Source: a virus
Virus record (IMG/VR): IMGVR_UViG_3300036846_000678
Span: 1 to 34,742 of that record
Length of the DNA: 34,742 bases
Reading direction: 5' to 3' (one strand)
Both the position numbers and the translations under genes were made by a program. This document shows, piece after piece, positions 12,777 through 20,243 of this stretch. The first letter of the stretch is position 1. Each line of letters starts with the position of its first letter. The notes beneath the pieces were generated by a model that was given only the letters and a program-made list of their open reading frames with translations, did no database searches and had not been told where the DNA came from.

Positions 12777-14296
12777 TAACGTTTAATTCTTTAGGATCTA
12801 TTGGCAGGCTGGGAAACCAGCTCTTTCAGATTGCTTCTGTAATTGGTATTGCTGAAGCACTGGGAACGGAAGCGGCATTTCCTGCATGGCAATATGAACG
12901 CTATTTTAAAAATCCATTACCCAAAACTCAAAACCCAAAACCCGAAACGCAAAACATTAAGATAAAAGAAAGGTTTTTTCATTATGATGAAAGTCTTATA
13001 AACGAATTAAAGGCTCCGATATGCTACGATTTAAACGGCTTCTTTCAGGCGGAAAAATATTGGCGGGCAAGTAAAGAGGCCGTTTTAAAACAGTTTGAAT
13101 TTGAGGCCAATTTTAAAAAGTATGTAAGCGAAAAATATAAAACGGCATTATCAAAAAATCATGTTGCCATATCTATAAGGCGCGGCGACTTTGTGAATAA
13201 CTCAAACTATTTTCAAATACCGGTTACCTGGTATTTAAATGCTTACTATAAATTTTTTGGTGACGATTATAATGTAATAATATTCAGCGATGACTTTGCA
13301 TGGTGCAAGACACATTTTAAGCCATTGCCGAAAGTTTATTTTGCTGATGACCTGAATGATATTGAGCAATTGTGTTTAATGAGCATGTGCGAGAATCATA
13401 TTATTTCAAACTCCACCTTTAGCTGGTGGGGCGCTTACCTAAGTCGCAGCAATTGTGTGATAAGGCCGGAAAAGAATTTTGCGGGCAGGCTGGCAAAGGA
13501 GAACAGCGAAAAAGATTATTGGCCTTACGGCTGGATAATGTGCAATGAATATAAAATTAACTTGTACGATACCACATTTATCATCCCGGTATATTATGAC
13601 CACCCGGACAGGATGCAAAACCTGATGCTTACCGTTGCATTCTTAAACACCTATTTCAACACGAACATATTGATCGGCGAGCAGGGCGGGCAGGCTTTTG
13701 AACAGTTGGCTGATTATGTTGATTATATACAGTTTAATTATGACAGTTTCCACCGGACAAAAATTATTAATGAGCTTATAAAAGTCGCTGATTCCCGCAT
13801 AGTTGTAAACTGGGATTGTGATAATATTTGCGCTCCCGTTCAAATTGCAGAAGCGGTAAATAAGATAAGGGATGGCGCTGATATATGTTACCCTTTCGAT
13901 GGCACCGTACAGCGTACACCCCGATTCTGCCTGCAATATGTTGCTGAAACTTTGGATGTGCATTATATAGCTGAAAAGTACTGCTATGAAAAACAATCTT
14001 CTGTAGGTCATGCCGTGGTGATGAATAAGAAAAGCTTTATGCGGGCAGGCATGGAAAACGAAAACTTTATTAGCTGGGGCCCGGAAGATAGTGAACGGTT
14101 TAACCGCTATAATATTTTAGGGCTCCATGTGGAACGTGTACAGGGGCCTATTTATCATATAGACCATTTTGTAGGTGAGAACAGCAGCGGTAAGAATCCG
14201 CATTTTAAGAATAATGAACGGGAGTTTCTGAAGGTGGTGACAAGGAATAAGGAGCAGATGGAGGAGATGATAAAGGGATGGCCGTGGTGTAATTAG
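12773..14296 (+). CDS. Two-domain glycosyltransferase: GT11 fucosyltransferase-like plus GT-A domain
   Basis: A 507-residue fusion. Residues 1-260 resemble GT11 alpha-1,2-fucosyltransferases: GRLGNQLFQIA (11-21), AISIRRGDF (132-140, the GDP-fucose binding motif; the usual HxRRxD His is replaced by Ser) and NSTFSWWGAYLS (213-224). Residues 265-507 start a second enzyme, TTFIIPVYYDHPDRMQNLM, with a DxD-like WDCD (347-350) and SWGPEDSERF (434-443), as in the C-terminal part of galactosyltransferase-like GT-A enzymes. So one protein could add two successive sugars. Residues 46-65 are encoded by a low-complexity AAACCC repeat. TTG 12773 is the only start compatible with the frame and gives the usual N-terminus. 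Its place between capsid and connector genes suggests virion glycosylation; modification of the host surface is the alternative. Confidence 0.8.
   Translation: MITFNSLGSIGRLGNQLFQIASVIGIAEALGTEAAFPAWQYERYFKNPLPKTQNPKPETQNIKIKERFFHYDESLINELKAPICYDLNGFFQAEKYWRASKEAVLKQFEFEANFKKYVSEKYKTALSKNHVAISIRRGDFVNNSNYFQIPVTWYLNAYYKFFGDDYNVIIFSDDFAWCKTHFKPLPKVYFADDLNDIEQLCLMSMCENHIISNSTFSWWGAYLSRSNCVIRPEKNFAGRLAKENSEKDYWPYGWIMCNEYKINLYDTTFIIPVYYDHPDRMQNLMLTVAFLNTYFNTNILIGEQGGQAFEQLADYVDYIQFNYDSFHRTKIINELIKVADSRIVVNWDCDNICAPVQIAEAVNKIRDGADICYPFDGTVQRTPRFCLQYVAETLDVHYIAEKYCYEKQSSVGHAVVMNKKSFMRAGMENENFISWGPEDSERFNRYNILGLHVERVQGPIYHIDHFVGENSSGKNPHFKNNEREFLKVVTRNKEQMEEMIKGWPWCN
12917..12960. repeat. AAACCC-type repeat inside the glycosyltransferase gene
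   Basis: Units CCCAAAAC, TCAAAAC, CCAAAACCCGAAAC and GCAAAAC encode a Pro/Lys/Gln/Asn linker (residues 49-61) absent from a normal GT11 fold. It is the same repeat as at 15145-15210. It keeps the frame, so the protein probably tolerates it as a surface loop; copy-number change would shift the frame. Confidence 0.7.
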
Positions 14297-14321
14297 CGGC
14301 GCAATTATGCACCAGTTAATG

Positions 14322-14358
14322 AATTGTTAACCTGAAGAAAACGATACACTTAACAATT
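14322..14358 (+). promoter_or_regulatory. Inverted repeat between glycosyltransferase and methyltransferase
   Basis: AATTGTTAA (14322-14330) and TTAACAATT (14350-14358) form a perfect 9-bp inverted repeat with a 19-base spacer. No U-tract follows, so it is more likely an operator or leader structure than a terminator. It lies in the 154-base gap before the methyltransferase start at 14451. Confidence 0.4.
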
Positions 14359-14365
14359 TGAAATT

Positions 14366-14440
14366 ATGAAAGTTATAAAGAAACGAGACACGGAAAGCAC
14401 AGGATATCCTCTTATTATAGGTGCTGTCATTCTGCTGTAA
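14366..14440 (+). CDS. Possible 24-residue leader peptide of the methyltransferase
   Basis: ATG 14366 encodes MKVIKKRDTESTGYPLIIGA plus VILL and stops 10 bases before the methyltransferase ATG. It has a basic start and a hydrophobic end. It mirrors the short frame before the glycosyltransferase. Evidence is positional only. Confidence 0.25.
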   Translation: MKVIKKRDTESTGYPLIIGAVILL

Positions 14441-14450
14441 ATGTGCTGAT

Positions 14451-15089
14451 ATGCATGAGCTGGATATACTTGGTTTAAAGCATGGTACGGATAAGAGCAG
14501 TGAATATCATAATTACTGCGACATCTATGAAAGTTATTTGAAAGATTTAAGGCATTTAAAGCTTGCAATTATTGAGCTGGGTGTTGGAGGTTATGAATAT
14601 ATTGACAGGGGCGGCGAAAGCTTACGGATGTGGTTTGATTATCTGCCAAATGCAAAGATCATAGGCATTGATCTTTATGAGAAGAAAGATATTATAAATG
14701 ATAGAACGGAATTCTGGCAGGGATCGCAGACAGATAAACACCTTTTAAAAGTTATTTTAAGCCGCTGTGCTGATGCGGATAAAAGAATAGTGATAGATGA
14801 TGCCAGCCATAATAACAGGCTGACCATTGAGAGCTTTAATATCATTTTTCCGCTGTTGAAAGGTGGTGACCTGTATTTTGTTGAGGATGTGCAAACAAGT
14901 TATTTTGATGATAAGCTTTATGAAGGCAGCGAGAAGCCGGGCGATAAGGACACAACGATGGAATTTTTTACGCGGCTCACACATCAATTGAACGGCGAAC
15001 ATTTAAAAATGGAGCATCAAAATCAATATTCGTGGATGGTAGAATGGATACATTTTTATAAAGAATTGATTGTAATAAAAAGATTATAA
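14451..15089 (+). CDS. SAM-dependent methyltransferase, sugar O-methyltransferase-like
   Basis: 212 residues from ATG 14451 (MHELDILGLKHGTDKSS); a GTG at 14421 is possible but adds a Cys-rich stretch lying over another short frame. Class I fold motifs: AIIELGVGGYEY (motif I), GGESLRMW, IIGIDLYEK (acidic motif II), and RIVIDDASHNN. The KHGTDKSS/ELGVGG/GGxSLRMW set is that of macrocin-O-methyltransferase/MycE-like enzymes, which methylate sugar hydroxyls. Directly after a double glycosyltransferase it would cap the attached glycan. A plus-strand terminator follows. Confidence 0.82.
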   Translation: MHELDILGLKHGTDKSSEYHNYCDIYESYLKDLRHLKLAIIELGVGGYEYIDRGGESLRMWFDYLPNAKIIGIDLYEKKDIINDRTEFWQGSQTDKHLLKVILSRCADADKRIVIDDASHNNRLTIESFNIIFPLLKGGDLYFVEDVQTSYFDDKLYEGSEKPGDKDTTMEFFTRLTHQLNGEHLKMEHQNQYSWMVEWIHFYKELIVIKRL

Positions 15090-15117
15090 AGAAGCCAGGT
15101 AATTAAAGTAAAAGCAT

Positions 15118-15142
15118 GGGCGGTGAAAGCCCCGCCCTTTTT
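15118..15142 (+). terminator. Intrinsic terminator after the methyltransferase
   Basis: GGGCGG (15118-15123) pairs with CCGCCC (15132-15137) around an 8-base loop, followed by TTTTT. It closes the glycosylation cassette and separates it from the connector genes. Confidence 0.75.
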
Positions 15143-15144
15143 GA

Positions 15145-15210
15145 AAGTTTGGAGTTTAAAGTTTGAAGTTTAGAGTTAAACCCGAAACACTAAACCCAAA
15201 ACCCAAAACA
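15145..15210. repeat. Low-complexity GTTTGG/AAACCC repeat
   Basis: The left half repeats variants of GTTTGGAGTTTAAA, the right half variants of AAACCCGAAACACTAAACCC, so the tract is partly self-complementary. The same AAACCC(A/G)AAAC units occur in frame inside the glycosyltransferase gene (12917-12960). Such tracts are a familiar feature of Bacteroidota genomes and may mark host-derived or recombining DNA around the cassette. Confidence 0.7.
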
Positions 15211-15216
15211 TAAAAT

Positions 15217-16065
15217 ATGTTTGACTATAGAAAAAACAGCGATTATTATCAGAATGCTTATATACAGGCAACGCCGCGTAATGCGGTAATTGATGTTTTA
15301 TTCTCTGATCAGATGCCGGTATCAACGCCGGGCGGCGGCGAGAGCGTATTGACATTGAGCGCTGCAGGCGGTGAATATTCTTTAATAGATAACAGGCTTT
15401 TAGGTGCTGATATAGTACTGCTTTTTAGAGACGGTCTGAACTATTATGAAACACAAAGCAGTTTCACGGGAAACGATAAAGAGTTTCAATTTGACGCTGT
15501 GACCGGAACGATAATATTTCCACCGGCACCTTTTCCGTCACTGCAGCCAAATGAAAAGGTTACTATGACATTTATCGCGGGCGGAAGTGAGGTACTGGTA
15601 ACGGAACCTGTAATGCTGACCCAAGCAAAGGCATGGCTTAAAGTAACATTTACTGATGAAGATGATTTGATAACGGCGCTGATAACAGCAGCAAGGCAGG
15701 TATGCGAAAGCTATACGGCAAAAAGTTTTGTAGAGAGAACGGTGACGGCAGTATTGAGAAATGATTTAGGAAATGTTAAGCTGCCTTACGGCCCGGTGGG
15801 TAATGTAACTGGCGCGGCTGATGTGGACGGCAACAGCATAACAGATTTTGTGGTGACGGGTGTTTTTGATAAGCGCTTATGCAGCCCAATAAGCAGTTAT
15901 GTACAGATCAGTTACACGGCGGGATATTCTGTTTTACCGCAGCAATTTCAAACGGCTTTGCAGATGCAGTTAAGTTGGATGTATTTACATCGCGGTGATG
16001 AGGAACTAACGAATATTGCACCGGACGCAAAAGCAATTCTTTCACCCTTTAGAGCGGTTGTATGA
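15217..16065 (+). CDS. Head-tail connector, gp6-like, with an extra N-terminal domain
   Basis: 282 residues. The C-terminal part from about 130 (TEPVMLTQAKAWLKVTFTDEDDLITALITAARQVCESYTAKSF) is the Phage_gp6-like connector domain that binds below the portal; it ends with QTALQMQLSWMYLHRGDE. The first 120 residues are a beta-rich domain (LTLSAAGGEYSLIDNRLLGADIVLLFRDGLNYYET...FDAVTGTIIF) not found in the minimal connectors, possibly decorating the neck. ATG 15217. It is the first gene of the connector/tail run and overlaps the next gene (ATGA at 16062). Confidence 0.85.
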   Translation: MFDYRKNSDYYQNAYIQATPRNAVIDVLFSDQMPVSTPGGGESVLTLSAAGGEYSLIDNRLLGADIVLLFRDGLNYYETQSSFTGNDKEFQFDAVTGTIIFPPAPFPSLQPNEKVTMTFIAGGSEVLVTEPVMLTQAKAWLKVTFTDEDDLITALITAARQVCESYTAKSFVERTVTAVLRNDLGNVKLPYGPVGNVTGAADVDGNSITDFVVTGVFDKRLCSPISSYVQISYTAGYSVLPQQFQTALQMQLSWMYLHRGDEELTNIAPDAKAILSPFRAVV

Positions 16066-16388
16066 TAGGCGAAATGAATTGTTTGGTAGATGTGCAAAGT
16101 GTTGCGGTTTCGCAGGATGCCGGGACGGGTGATATAATAATAACGCCTTCTGTAGCATGGCAGAGATGGGCTAAGGTTGAACAAGACAGCGGGAACCTTT
16201 TGATAAGCCAGGGTATGACAAATTTTAACGAGAGCTTTCGCCTTCAGATGTGGTATGATACGCAGCGGCCGACAAAGGCAAATTATATTATCACCTATAA
16301 TAATAAAACATTGAAAGTGTATAATGTGAGACTGGATAATGAGGGAAAGAGAATGGTGGAAACGGTGACTTGCTATACATCAAACTAA
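16062..16388 (+). CDS. Head-tail adaptor / head closure protein (SPP1 gp16-like)
   Basis: A 108-residue protein of the Phage_H_T_join type. Typical elements are an N-terminal strand, VAWQRWAKVEQDSG (about 31-44), FRLQMWYDTQRPTKANYIITYNNKTLKVYNVR (about 58-90) and a final strand. It closes the connector after packaging and docks the tail. Start overlaps the gp6-like stop; the HK97 gp10-like gene follows after 4 bases. Confidence 0.82.
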   Translation: MIGEMNCLVDVQSVAVSQDAGTGDIIITPSVAWQRWAKVEQDSGNLLISQGMTNFNESFRLQMWYDTQRPTKANYIITYNNKTLKVYNVRLDNEGKRMVETVTCYTSN

Positions 16389-16392
16389 AATT

Positions 16393-16935
16393 ATGGCAAC
16401 AGGTTTATATATCGATGCGAGCGGGTTAAAAGTGGGCAGGGAACAGCTACAGAAGTTAGCTGAACAAATTCCGGGCAGGGTGAGTGATGTGCTTAATGCG
16501 AGTGCAGAAGCGATAGTAACGGAAGCTAAAAGGAATGCACCGGCAGACAGGGGCCCTTTGCGGCAGGGAATAAGTTATACCGATAGCAAGCCATTACAAG
16601 TAACAATTACCTCACAGGCTCCTTATTCTGCTTATGTGGAATTTGGCACGGGTAAATATGCGGCTGATTATGTGGCAGCATTGCCGGCGGAATTCCAAGC
16701 TTTCGCGGCAACCTTTAAAAGTAGTGAGGGCAAGAGAAGCGTAAAAGGGATGCTTTTTATTTTAATGGATTGGTTTGCGAGGCACGGAATTAAAGACAAA
16801 CAGAAACAATATTTTATAGCAAAGAAAATTGTTATGATGGGAACGCATGCGCATCCGTTTTTATTACCTGCATATTTTAACCGGCAGGCGAAATTAAAAC
16901 AGGATATGGAAACGCTATTAAAGAAACTTAAATAA
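16393..16935 (+). CDS. HK97 gp10-like neck/tail-completion protein
   Basis: 180 residues. Visible hallmarks are EAKRNAPADRGPLRQGISYT (about 52-71), APYSAYVEFGTGKYAADYV (about 76-94) and the C-terminal THAHPFLLPAYFNRQAKLKQDMETL. These define the HK97-gp10-like family of neck/tail completion proteins. A central insertion (about 95-140, including FKSSEGKRSVKGMLFILMDWFARHGI) is common in this family. Its TAA overlaps the next ATG at 16935. Confidence 0.88.
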   Translation: MATGLYIDASGLKVGREQLQKLAEQIPGRVSDVLNASAEAIVTEAKRNAPADRGPLRQGISYTDSKPLQVTITSQAPYSAYVEFGTGKYAADYVAALPAEFQAFAATFKSSEGKRSVKGMLFILMDWFARHGIKDKQKQYFIAKKIVMMGTHAHPFLLPAYFNRQAKLKQDMETLLKKLK

Positions 16936-17357
16936 TGTATTCAGCCAGCGGCATATTAAAAACAGAATATTTCACGGCTTTAAAAAGCGTGTTGCCAAAT
17001 GTTGCAGTGTTTAAGAACTATGTACCTAACCAACTGGAGACAAATGAATATGTTTTGATAAGCAACGTTCAACAGACAGATGAGAGTGTGATAAGTAAAA
17101 ATAATATAAAAGCTTTCGTTACAATAGGTATTTACACGGGGGCGGTAACAGAAAACGGCGGGCAGACGGTGGACACTATTGCGGACGCGATTTATAGCTT
17201 ATATCCTACGCCGCAGAGCTACCCTGAGCTTCCGGGTTACCAGGTTTGCAGCGTACAACTGGAGAGTGATAATGAGCTAACGGTGAGCCTTGACAGCGGA
17301 AGCATATTTATAAACAGGACAATAATTTTTTCTCATATTCTAAACATAATAAATTAA
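16935..17357 (+). CDS. Tail terminator / tail completion protein
   Basis: A 140-residue protein in the position of the SPP1 gp17/lambda gpU-like tail terminator. Features fit: an N-terminal helix (SASGILKTEYFTALKSVLP), a central beta strand region (NEYVLISNVQQTDES...AFVTIGIYTG), a helix with TVDTIADAIYSLYPTPQ, and closing strands. The match is by size, secondary-structure layout and gene order rather than by a diagnostic motif. Confidence 0.68.
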   Translation: MYSASGILKTEYFTALKSVLPNVAVFKNYVPNQLETNEYVLISNVQQTDESVISKNNIKAFVTIGIYTGAVTENGGQTVDTIADAIYSLYPTPQSYPELPGYQVCSVQLESDNELTVSLDSGSIFINRTIIFSHILNIIN

Positions 17358-17363
17358 AGTAAA

Positions 17364-17795
17364 ATGGCTACAGAGAAATTAGTTCCGGCGGCGAGTCAGT
17401 TTATCATGATCGGCCTTGACGGGCAAAGCCAGAAACAGGTTTATTGTATTGTTTCAATAACGCGTAATTATACGCTGAATATTATTGACTCATCCAGCAT
17501 TTGCAATCCGGCGAGCAAAAGCCCCGGCACACAGGATTTCAGCGTTGATATGGCGCTGCAGAGAGCCTGGAACCCGGCTACGTCGCATTACTCAGAAAAG
17601 TTCCTGCATGATGCTTTTATGGCGAGCGCAATTTTAGATTATACCATAGGCCCGGCAGCACCAGTTGCGGGTGATATTGTTGAAACGGGAATAGGGTTTA
17701 TTTCCAAAATGACAAAGGCCGACACGAAAGATAATATCGGAGCTATGGATATAACAATAACATGCAACCAGGCGCCGCTTGCAAACGTAACATAG
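17364..17795 (+). CDS. Major tail tube protein (probable)
   Basis: 143 residues, beta-rich: MATEKLVPAASQFIMIGLDG, YCIVSITRNYTLNIIDSSS, a loop with KSPGTQDFSVDMALQRAWNPA, then VAGDIVETGIGFISKMTKADTKDNIGAMDITI. The ending with an ordered strand pair and short unstructured tail is as in tail tube proteins, and the gene lies between terminator and chaperone, the tube slot. A hairpin just downstream (17807-17818) would let it be expressed more than the following genes. A second, larger tube-like protein lies at 22960-23727. Confidence 0.75.
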   Translation: MATEKLVPAASQFIMIGLDGQSQKQVYCIVSITRNYTLNIIDSSSICNPASKSPGTQDFSVDMALQRAWNPATSHYSEKFLHDAFMASAILDYTIGPAAPVAGDIVETGIGFISKMTKADTKDNIGAMDITITCNQAPLANVT

Positions 17796-17823
17796 TAAGC
17801 CCCCAACCCCTAAAGGGGAGTAA
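17796..17823 (+). repeat. AAGCCCC...CCTAAAGGG hairpin element after the tail tube gene
   Basis: AGTAAGCCCCCAACCCCTAA and AGGGGAGTAA contain the hairpin CCCCT (17807-17811)/AGGGG (17814-17818). The same element (AAGCCCCACCCTAAAGGGAG, 12368-12387) follows the capsid gene. Both sit after the most abundant structural proteins. No U-tract follows here, so it may act on mRNA stability or partial termination. Confidence 0.55.
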
Positions 17824-17833
17824 AGAAAATACT

Positions 17834-18238
17834 ATGAATAAATTGAAAATTGAGTTGGGCGGCAAGGAGCGGACGCTTAAATTCAATATGCTTTTTTTGG
17901 AGGAATTTGAAAAGAAGCGTAAAGAGAACCAGGGTAATGTTAGTAATACGGCATGCATGATATACGCCGCTATTAAGGCAAACAGCGAGCTTACGGATGA
18001 GCCGATGGATTGCACCTATGAAGATTGTTTTGACTGGAGCGAAGAGATGTTATTGAATAACGATGCTGAAACCGTTGGAAAGATATTAGAGGCATACCAG
18101 CAAAGTACGGTGTACAAGTTTACGGTAGAGGCGACAAAAAAAAAGGAAATGGAGAGCATGAATGGACAGACTGGGAAGCCGTTAAACGGTACGCTTTCGG
18201 AGAAATCGGGATCCGGCCTGCCGACTATTACGATTTAA
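17834..18238 (+). CDS. Tail assembly chaperone, short form (gpG-like)
   Basis: A 134-residue protein from ATG 17834 (MNKLKIELGGKERTLKFNML), the first of the two chaperone products that coat the tape measure protein before tube assembly. The N-terminal beta hairpin and following helical region (EEFEKKRKENQGNVS...IYAAIKANSEL, EEMLLNNDAETVGKILEAYQ) fit this family. The frame contains A AAA AAG at 18139-18145, where a -1 shift would join it to the downstream frame ending at 18489. Upstream in-frame codons back to 17762 overlap the tube gene and are not used. Confidence 0.83.
   Translation: MNKLKIELGGKERTLKFNMLFLEEFEKKRKENQGNVSNTACMIYAAIKANSELTDEPMDCTYEDCFDWSEEMLLNNDAETVGKILEAYQQSTVYKFTVEATKKKEMESMNGQTGKPLNGTLSEKSGSGLPTITI
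18136..18145 (+). promoter_or_regulatory. Slippery site for programmed -1 frameshift
   Basis: Nine A then G. In the short-form frame the last heptamer is A AAA AAG (18139-18145), the classical efficient bacterial -1 slippery heptamer. After slipping, reading continues GGA AAT GGA GAG CAT GAA and stays open to the TGA at 18487-18489. Location near the end of a tail chaperone gene just before the tape measure is the conserved position for such shifts. Confidence 0.87.
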
Positions 18239-18489
18239 GCCCGAAAGATTTTAATGCGCTCTGTGAAGGATATGAGAATAAAAAACGTGGGCTACAGGAA
18301 TTGATGAGGCAGCAGACTTTTATTTTGGTTTCGCCCTATATGGATAAAGGCGGCGGCTATGAATTATTTAGAAGCCGCTGGCGGTTTGGATGGGAAACGG
18401 TGAATGTACCGGAATTTGAGCCATTGACAGAGGAAGAAATTGAAGCTATAAAAACAAGACACATGAAATATTTAAAGCCTAAGCAATGA
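18145..18489 (+). CDS. Tail assembly chaperone, frameshift extension (gpT-like part)
   Basis: The -1 frame relative to the short chaperone is open for 114 codons: GNGEHEWTDWEAVKRYAFGE, then IRPADYYDLSPKDFNALCEG, then KRGLQELMRQQTFILVSPYM and a C-terminus PLTEEEIEAIKTRHMKYLKP. The phrase YYDLSPKDFNALCEGYE is the usual form of the T-domain in these chaperones, and it has no convincing start codon of its own before the TTG/ATG at 18301-18306, so it is made as a fusion of about 218 residues. It binds the tail tube/tape complex. Its stop overlaps the tape measure start (ATGA at 18486). Confidence 0.85.
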   Translation, partial: GNGEHEWTDWEAVKRYAFGEIGIRPADYYDLSPKDFNALCEGYENKKRGLQELMRQQTFILVSPYMDKGGGYELFRSRWRFGWETVNVPEFEPLTEEEIEAIKTRHMKYLKPKQ

Positions 18490-20234
18490 CCGTAGCCGAA
18501 ATGGATATAGTAATAGGGGCCAATGTAACCGAAGCTATTGCAGAGCTTGAAAGGCTTGGCTATACTGTTACTAAAACCGGCGAGACGGCGGTAGTAGCCA
18601 CAGAAGAAATGGCAGCGGGCTTTGAGAGTCTTACCGGCGTAATGGAAATAATGACAGCAGTATTAGCGGGCGTTGGCGAAGCTGTGGCCACGCTCGGCAG
18701 GGTTTTCGTTGAGATGCTTGTAATAACAGCTATTGCAGACGGAATAAGGGAGCTGGTAAAATATTTTTTTCAACAAAGCGAGGCGGCAAAAGAAGCAAAG
18801 AAGGCAAATGAAGAGTATCAAAAATCATTAGATAATATTGGCGAAAGTGCTGTCAAAAGTGCAGAAAAAGAGATAGCTAAATTCACTGAGCTTACTGTTC
18901 AGGTACAAGACAGTACCCGCTCTTTAAATGAACGCCTTGCAGCGGCGGGGAAACTGCAGGAGCAGTCAGGATATTTTGCCGCATTAAGCAAAGAACAGAT
19001 TTTATATGGTGACATAAAGAATGCTATTGATCAAACAACGCAGGCTTTAATAAATAATGCTTACGCTCAGGCTGCGACAAGTAAGGCGGCGGAAGCAGGC
19101 GCAAGATTATATGATCTTGATTTAAAAAGAAAAACTGCATTACAAAATCTTAGCGATGCACAAAATGCCTATAACAGAGCTATCAACACGCCCGGAATTG
19201 GTCAGGGAATTGTTGCTTACACTAATACGCTTAACCGTGCAAGGGCTGCTGTAAATACGTTAGAAGATCAATATTTTGAATTGCAACTCGAACAGGCTGG
19301 CTTTTTCGCTGATGCGAATAAATTCGGCAAACTCGCTGATGACATAGATAAAGCCGCCGAGGTAATGGCAAAGCTGAATAATGAAATTACTTCGCTTAAC
19401 CAAAAATCAACGGTTACAGGTGGCAATTTCAATACTGAAAAAATTAATGATTATAAAAAAGCTATAGATGAATTATTGGCTTTACCACAAACGCCGGAAA
19501 CAATAAAAGATATTGATGATCTTATTGCCAAAGTGAAAGCATTAGGCGGCGCTTTTGGTGATGCTGCAAAGAAATCTAAAGAAGTTAAGCTATCTGACTT
19601 CTACAATATCAATACGGAACATATGAAGCATGACTTCAGTACGGCTGTTATTGTTCCGATACAGAATGCTATGGCCGAAACGAAAAGATATTTAGGCCAG
19701 AAGCCCGAAATAGTCGTTCCCTCACCGGATTATAGCAAAGTGATAGCGAACTACGAAATCATGCAGGACAAATTAAAAGAACTCGGGAACATCGCGGGTA
19801 ATTTCGTCACGCCGGCATTTGACGCTATGTTCAACGCGATAGAAGGGGGGCAGAATGCTTTTAAGGCTCTGGAGAAGTCCATTGAACAGATGCTTTTAAA
19901 CATGGTGAAAGCCGTTATTGAGGCGATAGCACTTGCTGCTATTTTCAGCCTTTTGCCGGGCGGTGCGGCCTTCAGCATAGGCTCCATAAAAGGCATTTTT
20001 TCAGGCCTTACGGGGCTCGGCGGCTGGAAGGTTCCCGGCATGGCAGTGGGCGGCATCGTTACAAAGCCGACACTTGCGCTGATTGGCGAAAGCGGGCCAG
20101 AGCGGGTAACACCTTTGGGCTATGAAAGTGCTGCAAGGAACGCAATGAATGGAGAAGTAATATTTACTATCAGCGGCCAAAATCTGCGGGGCATGTTACA
20201 AAGAGCGGATCAAACCGCTTATAATACTTTTTAA
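18486..20234 (+). CDS. Tape measure protein
   Basis: A 582-residue, mostly helical protein that sets tail length and is ejected into the host envelope. Residues 40-95 are a hydrophobic stretch (ESLTGVMEIMTAVLAGVGEA, VFVEMLVITAIADGI); then long coiled-coil helices (AAKEAKKANEEYQKSLDNIG..., LNERLAAAGKLQEQSG). The C-terminus has a second hydrophobic region (LNMVKAVIEAIALAAIFSLL) and the tape measure ending KPTLALIGESGPERVTPLG. At about 0.15 nm per residue the tail would be roughly 85-90 nm. ATG 18486 is coupled to the chaperone stop. Confidence 0.9.
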   Translation: MTVAEMDIVIGANVTEAIAELERLGYTVTKTGETAVVATEEMAAGFESLTGVMEIMTAVLAGVGEAVATLGRVFVEMLVITAIADGIRELVKYFFQQSEAAKEAKKANEEYQKSLDNIGESAVKSAEKEIAKFTELTVQVQDSTRSLNERLAAAGKLQEQSGYFAALSKEQILYGDIKNAIDQTTQALINNAYAQAATSKAAEAGARLYDLDLKRKTALQNLSDAQNAYNRAINTPGIGQGIVAYTNTLNRARAAVNTLEDQYFELQLEQAGFFADANKFGKLADDIDKAAEVMAKLNNEITSLNQKSTVTGGNFNTEKINDYKKAIDELLALPQTPETIKDIDDLIAKVKALGGAFGDAAKKSKEVKLSDFYNINTEHMKHDFSTAVIVPIQNAMAETKRYLGQKPEIVVPSPDYSKVIANYEIMQDKLKELGNIAGNFVTPAFDAMFNAIEGGQNAFKALEKSIEQMLLNMVKAVIEAIALAAIFSLLPGGAAFSIGSIKGIFSGLTGLGGWKVPGMAVGGIVTKPTLALIGESGPERVTPLGYESAARNAMNGEVIFTISGQNLRGMLQRADQTAYNTF

Positions 20235-20243
20235 ATATTGAAT

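Noticed and set aside
13643-14011. 122-codon minus-strand frame in the glycosyltransferase gene
   Set aside because: It is antisense to conserved glycosyltransferase motifs and has no leader or neighbour supporting it.
15145-15210. CRISPR-like repeat tract
   Set aside because: Units are short, degenerate and contiguous with no spacers, and there are no cas genes; it is a low-complexity repeat.
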